Translations under genes and position numbers: made by a program | Assembly (NCBI GenBank): GCA_007120745.1 | Contig: SKNC01000068.1 | Location: 1 to 8,944, forward strand | Direction of reading: 5' to 3' | Source: Bacillota bacterium | GTDB taxonomy: Bacteria; Bacillota; Dethiobacteria; SKNC01 | DNA length: 8,944 nucleotides | The notes under the pieces: model-generated | What the model was told of the DNA's origin: nothing | The model's database searches: none | Seen by the model: only the letters and a program-made list of their open reading frames with translations | Part shown: positions 5,801 to 8,944 of the stretch, piece after piece | Layout: each line of letters starts with the position of its first letter | Position numbering within the stretch: the stretch's first letter is position 1

Positions 5801-6781
5801 TTGACCCTTAATCATCTTAACCAGAAGGAGCATAAGATTCTGTTTAAGGACCAGGAAGAGGCTTTGAATTTACTGGGGCGGTTGGATGAGAATTTAAACT
5901 TGATTGAGAGCGCTTTTCAGGTTGCTCTAATTCCCAGGGGGGAATACCTGCTGATTCAGGGACAACCCCAGGAAATAAAAAAAGTGGCATCCCTGGTGGA
6001 ACAGCTTCAAGACCTGCTGAGGAAGGGAAATACACTTACCCCTTCTGAAATCAGTTATGCTATCAATATGGTAAAGCAAAACCAGGGGGATAAACTGAAA
6101 GAAGTCTTTTCCGAACTGGTGCATGTGACTACCCGGGGGAAAAAAATTAAACCAAAGACTCTGGGGCAGAAGAGTTATGTAAATGCTATTAGAAATAATG
6201 ATATTGTTTTCGGAATTGGACCCGCTGGAACCGGCAAGACGTACCTGGCCATGGCCATGGCTATTGCCAGCCTGAAAAATAAAGAGGTGCAGAGGCTGGT
6301 ATTGACCCGTCCGGCAGTTGAAGCCGGGGAGCATCTGGGATTTCTTCCGGGGGATTTTCAGGAAAAAATCGATCCCTATTTGAGGCCTTTGTATGATGCT
6401 CTTTATGACCTGCTGGGGGTAGATACATTCCAGAAATACATGGAAAAGGGCATTATTGAAGTAGCCCCTCTGGCTTACATGAGAGGGCGGACTCTGGACG
6501 ATTCCTTTATTATTCTGGATGAGGCCCAGAATTCCACCTCCGAACAGATGAAAATGTTTTTAACCCGTTTGGGCTTTGGAGCCAAAGCCGTGATTACAGG
6601 AGATATTACCCAGATTGATCTTCCCAAAGGGAAGTTTTCCGGACTGGCGGAAGTACCCAGAATATTACCTGATATTCCTGGAATAGAGATTGTCTTTTTT
6701 ACGGAAAAGGATGTGGTCAGGCATCCCCTGGTACAAAAGATTATTAAAGCGTATGAAAAATATGAGTCCAATCAGGAATAG
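5801..6781 (+). CDS. phoH: PhoH-like P-loop ATPase
   Basis: This 326-residue protein is near the 319 of B. subtilis PhoH. An N-terminal region (1-110, with a KH-like small domain around 35-75) precedes the PhoH ATPase domain. That domain has Walker A G-P-A-G-T-G-K-T at 140-147, T-R-P-A-V-E-A-G-E-H-L-G-F-L-P-G-D at 169-185, Walker B F-I-I-L-D-E-A-Q-N at 236-244, and the downstream V-I-T-G-D-I-T-Q-I-D-L-P at 264-275. PhoH proteins couple ATP hydrolysis to RNA handling and are linked to YbeY in ribosome and RNA maturation; the exact substrate is uncertain. The TTG start is supported by AGGAGGG (5785-5791) 9 nt upstream and by the family-like N-terminus. It follows yqfD by 30 nt without a terminator, so it may be co-transcribed. 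I see no good vegetative promoter in that gap. Confidence 0.95.
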   Translation: MTLNHLNQKEHKILFKDQEEALNLLGRLDENLNLIESAFQVALIPRGEYLLIQGQPQEIKKVASLVEQLQDLLRKGNTLTPSEISYAINMVKQNQGDKLKEVFSELVHVTTRGKKIKPKTLGQKSYVNAIRNNDIVFGIGPAGTGKTYLAMAMAIASLKNKEVQRLVLTRPAVEAGEHLGFLPGDFQEKIDPYLRPLYDALYDLLGVDTFQKYMEKGIIEVAPLAYMRGRTLDDSFIILDEAQNSTSEQMKMFLTRLGFGAKAVITGDITQIDLPKGKFSGLAEVPRILPDIPGIEIVFFTEKDVVRHPLVQKIIKAYEKYESNQE

Positions 6782-6822
6782 CAATAATGACAGCTGAGTA
6801 TAAAAAGTGAGGCAGGTTTATT

Positions 6823-7725
6823 ATGGTACCCAATACTCCTAAAAAGGAGACAAAAAAAAGCATTCCCGGACTGCAGCTGTTATCCGTTTTCAGCTTTTTA
6901 CAAAAGAATTCCCTGTGGCAGCGCCTGGTATTAACACTGGGGTTGTTTATTGTAGTTTTTACTATTCTCTATTTATCCGTACTTCCCGATCGCGTAACGC
7001 TGGAGGTGGGGATGCCCAGCCACACCACTATTTTCGCTCCCAGGGAGGCTGTAGATACCTATACTACCGAGGCTTTAAAGGAAGAAGCAGCGGAGGCAGT
7101 TCCGGAAGCCTTTGACTTTGAACCGGCTGTTTTGGAGGAAACCATCCGGGAAATTGAGACTTTTTTTTCTTCCCTTTATGAAATTCGTCAGATGGAGGTT
7201 CCGGAGGAGGAAAAGATTGACCGGTTGATTGAATTATTCCCCACGGAAATAGAATCGGAAGAGGCGGAAGCTTTTCTAAATATTGAACGCAGTGAACTGG
7301 AGTCCCTGGAGAATGATATCCTGGAAATCATTCAGGGAATCATGGAGCAGGGGGTTAAGGAACAGGGGCTGGAAAATGCCCGCCGCCAGGTGGTTCAGGA
7401 AATAAACCTGCTGATTTACCCGAATGAATTGACGGAAAGCATGGCGGAAGTGGTGGGACCTTTAATCCGGGCAAACATGATTTACAATGAAGAAGCCACT
7501 CAAAGAGCCAGGGAAGCAGCCCGGCAGGAAGTGGAGCCTGTTAAAATACTCCAGGGTACCCGTATCATCAGTGAAGGGGAGACGGTAACGGAAAGACACT
7601 TGTCCCAACTGGAGGATGTAGGGCTTCAGAGGACTATAGCAGATTACAATATGGTTATTGGTCTGGTGCTGCTGCTCTTGGCCATCTTTCTGGTGGGGAG
7701 CATATATCTTTACATTCATGAATAA
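6823..7725 (+). CDS. PgpH N-terminal half: 7TMR-HDED extracytoplasmic sensor with flanking helices
   Basis: This is a 300-residue reading frame ending at the TAA. A basic cytosolic N-terminus (1-33) is followed by a transmembrane helix (about 35-54), then an extracytoplasmic 7TMR-HDED domain (about 58-272). Its N-terminal motif is V-G-M-P-S (62-66) with F-A-P-R-E-A at 71-76, its middle is long, acidic and helical, and its end is Q-G-T-R-I-I-S-E-G-E-T-V-T (244-256) then L-E-D-V-G-L. A second helix at 276-297 is the first of the seven-helix region and ends at Y-L-Y-I-H-E. ATG 6823 has a modest SD, AGTGAGG (6806-6812), 10 nt upstream. On its own this product would be a two-helix membrane protein displaying a ligand-sensing domain, with no catalytic part. 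Confidence 0.8.
   Translation: MVPNTPKKETKKSIPGLQLLSVFSFLQKNSLWQRLVLTLGLFIVVFTILYLSVLPDRVTLEVGMPSHTTIFAPREAVDTYTTEALKEEAAEAVPEAFDFEPAVLEETIREIETFFSSLYEIRQMEVPEEEKIDRLIELFPTEIESEEAEAFLNIERSELESLENDILEIIQGIMEQGVKEQGLENARRQVVQEINLLIYPNELTESMAEVVGPLIRANMIYNEEATQRAREAARQEVEPVKILQGTRIISEGETVTERHLSQLEDVGLQRTIADYNMVIGLVLLLLAIFLVGSIYLYIHE
7723..7725 (+). other. Premature in-frame TAA in pgpH
   Basis: The codons before it read Y-L-Y-I-H-E and those after it Q-I-F-Y-S-P-N-L-L-L-L-L, a continuous helix-loop-helix of the 7TMR region. A single-base change from a sense codon (for example TAT or TAC, or CAA, GAA or AAA) would restore the full protein. Confidence 0.85.
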
Positions 7726-8944
7726 CAAATATTTTACAGTCCCAATCTGCTTCTGCTTCTAAGTATCATCATAATTATTACCCTGGTATTTATTGTGGCA
7801 GCCAATATTATTTCGGGATATTTAATTCCTATTGCCATGGCCATGATTTTGATTACAGTACTGCTCAACTCCCGCCTGGCCATTCTGCTGAATGTAATAT
7901 TTGCTATTTTTATAGGTGTTATTTTTGCCGGGGAATTTCGTTTTATCGTAATGGCCCTGCTGGGAGGACTGGTGGCAGCTTACAGTGTGACCAGGCTTTA
8001 CAAGCGTTCTGATTTAACCAGGGCAGGCTTTTATGTGGCCCTGGTGAATGCGCTGATTGTTCTTTCCACCTATCTTTTTTACAGCGGATTTAAGCTGGAA
8101 TATGAATTTATTAGGGAACTCAGCCTGGGGATGACCTTTGGAGTGGTTAACGGCCTCTTTTCCGCGGTAATGGCCATAGGAATGCTGCCTTATTTAGAAA
8201 GCGGGTTTGGTTTAACCACGGCAGTAAGTTTATTAGAACTGGCCAACCCCAATCAACCGCTTTTAAAGAACCTGCTGATAAAAGCACCGGGAACTTACCA
8301 CCACAGTATTATCGTAGCCAATCTGGCGGAAGCTGCGGCGGAGGTGGTGGGGGCAGATCCCCTGCTGGCCAGGGTAGGAGCGTACTACCATGATATCGGA
8401 AAGATTAAGCGCCCTTACTTTTTTATTGAAAACCAGCTGGTCAATGATAATCCCCACAACAAAATATCTGCCAGCCTCAGCACCCTGATTATCACCGCCC
8501 ATGCCAAGGACGGAATGGAAATGGCCAGGGAAGCCAAACTTCCGGAAATCATAATAGACATTATTTCTCAGCATCACGGTACCAACGTGGTTAGCTATTT
8601 TTATCACCAGGCTACAGAGAAGGAGAAAAAAGAGGGCATCACCGAGGAAAATTTCCGATATGAGGGCCCAAGGCCCCAGACAAAGGAAGCAGCTATCATC
8701 ATGATTGCTGATTCCGTTGAGGCTGCGGTAAGGGCCATGTCCAAACCAACGTCGGGAAGGGTAGAGGGCCTGATCCGAAAAATAATTAAAGAAAAGCTCA
8801 ATGACGGGCAGTTTGATGAAAGCGACTTGACTCTCAAGGACCTGAATGAAATGGCGGAGGCCATGACCGGCATTTTGTCAGGAATTTTTCACTCCCGGAT
8901 TGAATACCCGGAAAAAGATTTGAAAGCGGAAATCGAAAGGAAGG
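7726..8944 (+). CDS. PgpH C-terminal half: six helices plus HD phosphodiesterase domain, partial
   Basis: This frame is open from the codon after the TAA to the window end: 406 codons, no stop seen. Helices 2-7 of the 7TMR region occupy roughly 7741-8205. The HD domain then carries T-Y-H-H-S (8293-8307), the metal-binding H-D-I-G-K (8389-8403), a second His in I-T-A-H-A-K-D-G (8491-8514), Q-H-H-G-T-N (8570-8586, in frame) and I-A-D-S-V-E-A (8704-8724). All residues expected for an active HD phosphodiesterase are present. The end, H-S-R-I-E-Y-P-E, is typical of the last few residues of the family. No independent start is convincing: in-frame GTG 7795 and ATG 7837 lack an SD and would cost one or more membrane helices. 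The boundary given is the frame limit, not a proposed start. Confidence 0.75.

Larger units (their letters stand above)
6823..8944 (+). pseudogene. pgpH: PgpH/YqfF cyclic-di-AMP phosphodiesterase gene interrupted by in-frame TAA (3' end off window)
   Basis: Read through one stop codon, the frame from 6823 gives 707 codons, close to the roughly 711 of B. subtilis PgpH (YqfF). The domain order is complete: N-terminal helix, extracytoplasmic 7TMR-HDED domain, seven helices, cytosolic HD domain. PgpH hydrolyses cyclic-di-AMP, a second messenger that controls potassium and osmotic homeostasis. The frame is broken only by TAA 7723-7725. No frame shift is needed and no other stop occurs before the window end. 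TAA ends several intact genes here (yqeY, nfeD, floA, yqfC), so codon reassignment is not the explanation. Whether the gene is dead, split and functional, or misread by the sequencer cannot be decided from this window. The two halves are described separately. Confidence 0.7.

Noticed and set aside
6786..6809. A 7-codon frame (ATG to TGA) between phoH and pgpH
   Set aside because: Very short frames arise by chance. The product has no features, and only a weak AGGA within phoH could serve as SD.
6915..7115. Overlapping + strand frame inside the pgpH sensor region
   Set aside because: No SD or recognisable family features. It is a shadow of the well-supported pgpH frame.
7723..7725. TAA as a reassigned sense codon
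   Set aside because: TAA ends yqeY, nfeD, floA and yqfC at family-appropriate places, so it is an ordinary stop codon here.
7718..7762. ATG 7718 overlapping the pgpH TAA as a restart for the second half
   Set aside because: It is in a different frame from the downstream HD region and stops after 14 codons.

Overview
The window is a stretch of low-GC Gram-positive chromosome, most likely from an endospore-forming member of the Clostridia. The evidence is strong Shine-Dalgarno sites, frequent GTG and TTG starts, and a gene order matching the conserved Firmicutes block rpsU-yqeY-nfeD(yqeZ)-floA(yqfA)-[small variable gene]-yqfC-yqfD-phoH-yqfF/pgpH. All genes lie on the + strand. The sporulation genes yqfC and yqfD support a spore former. 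Genus cannot be read from this sequence.

Layout: (1) 1-255 is the 3' end of a HinT-type HIT hydrolase. (2) A consensus-perfect sigma-A promoter (TTGACA, 17-nt spacer, TATAAT) begins one base after that gene's stop codon and drives rpsU and yqeY, which end at an intrinsic terminator (1028-1061). (3) nfeD and floA, a membrane protease/OB-fold protein and a flotillin-like scaffold, follow with directly abutting reading frames. After them comes an unrecognised 184-residue membrane-anchored, charge-rich protein in the position of B. subtilis yqfB, closed by a strong terminator (4077-4107). (4) After about 100 bases carrying a possible mother-cell sigma-E-like promoter come yqfC, yqfD, phoH and pgpH with no terminator between them. 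The window ends just before the expected end of pgpH; ybeY, dgkA, cdd and era would be expected beyond it.

Functional themes are translation and RNA metabolism (S21, PhoH-like ATPase, YqeY), membrane organisation (NfeD, FloA), sporulation (YqfC, YqfD) and cyclic-di-AMP turnover (PgpH).

The most notable observation is in pgpH. The family-length reading frame is interrupted by a single in-frame TAA at 7723-7725, in the short loop after the first helix of the seven-helix membrane region. It then continues in the same frame, with all HD-domain motifs intact, to the window end. This is either a recent nonsense mutation, a sequencing error, or a gene genuinely split into a sensor half and a membrane/HD half. 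I saw no clearly new biological system. Mobile elements, CRISPR arrays, tRNAs and rRNAs were not seen.
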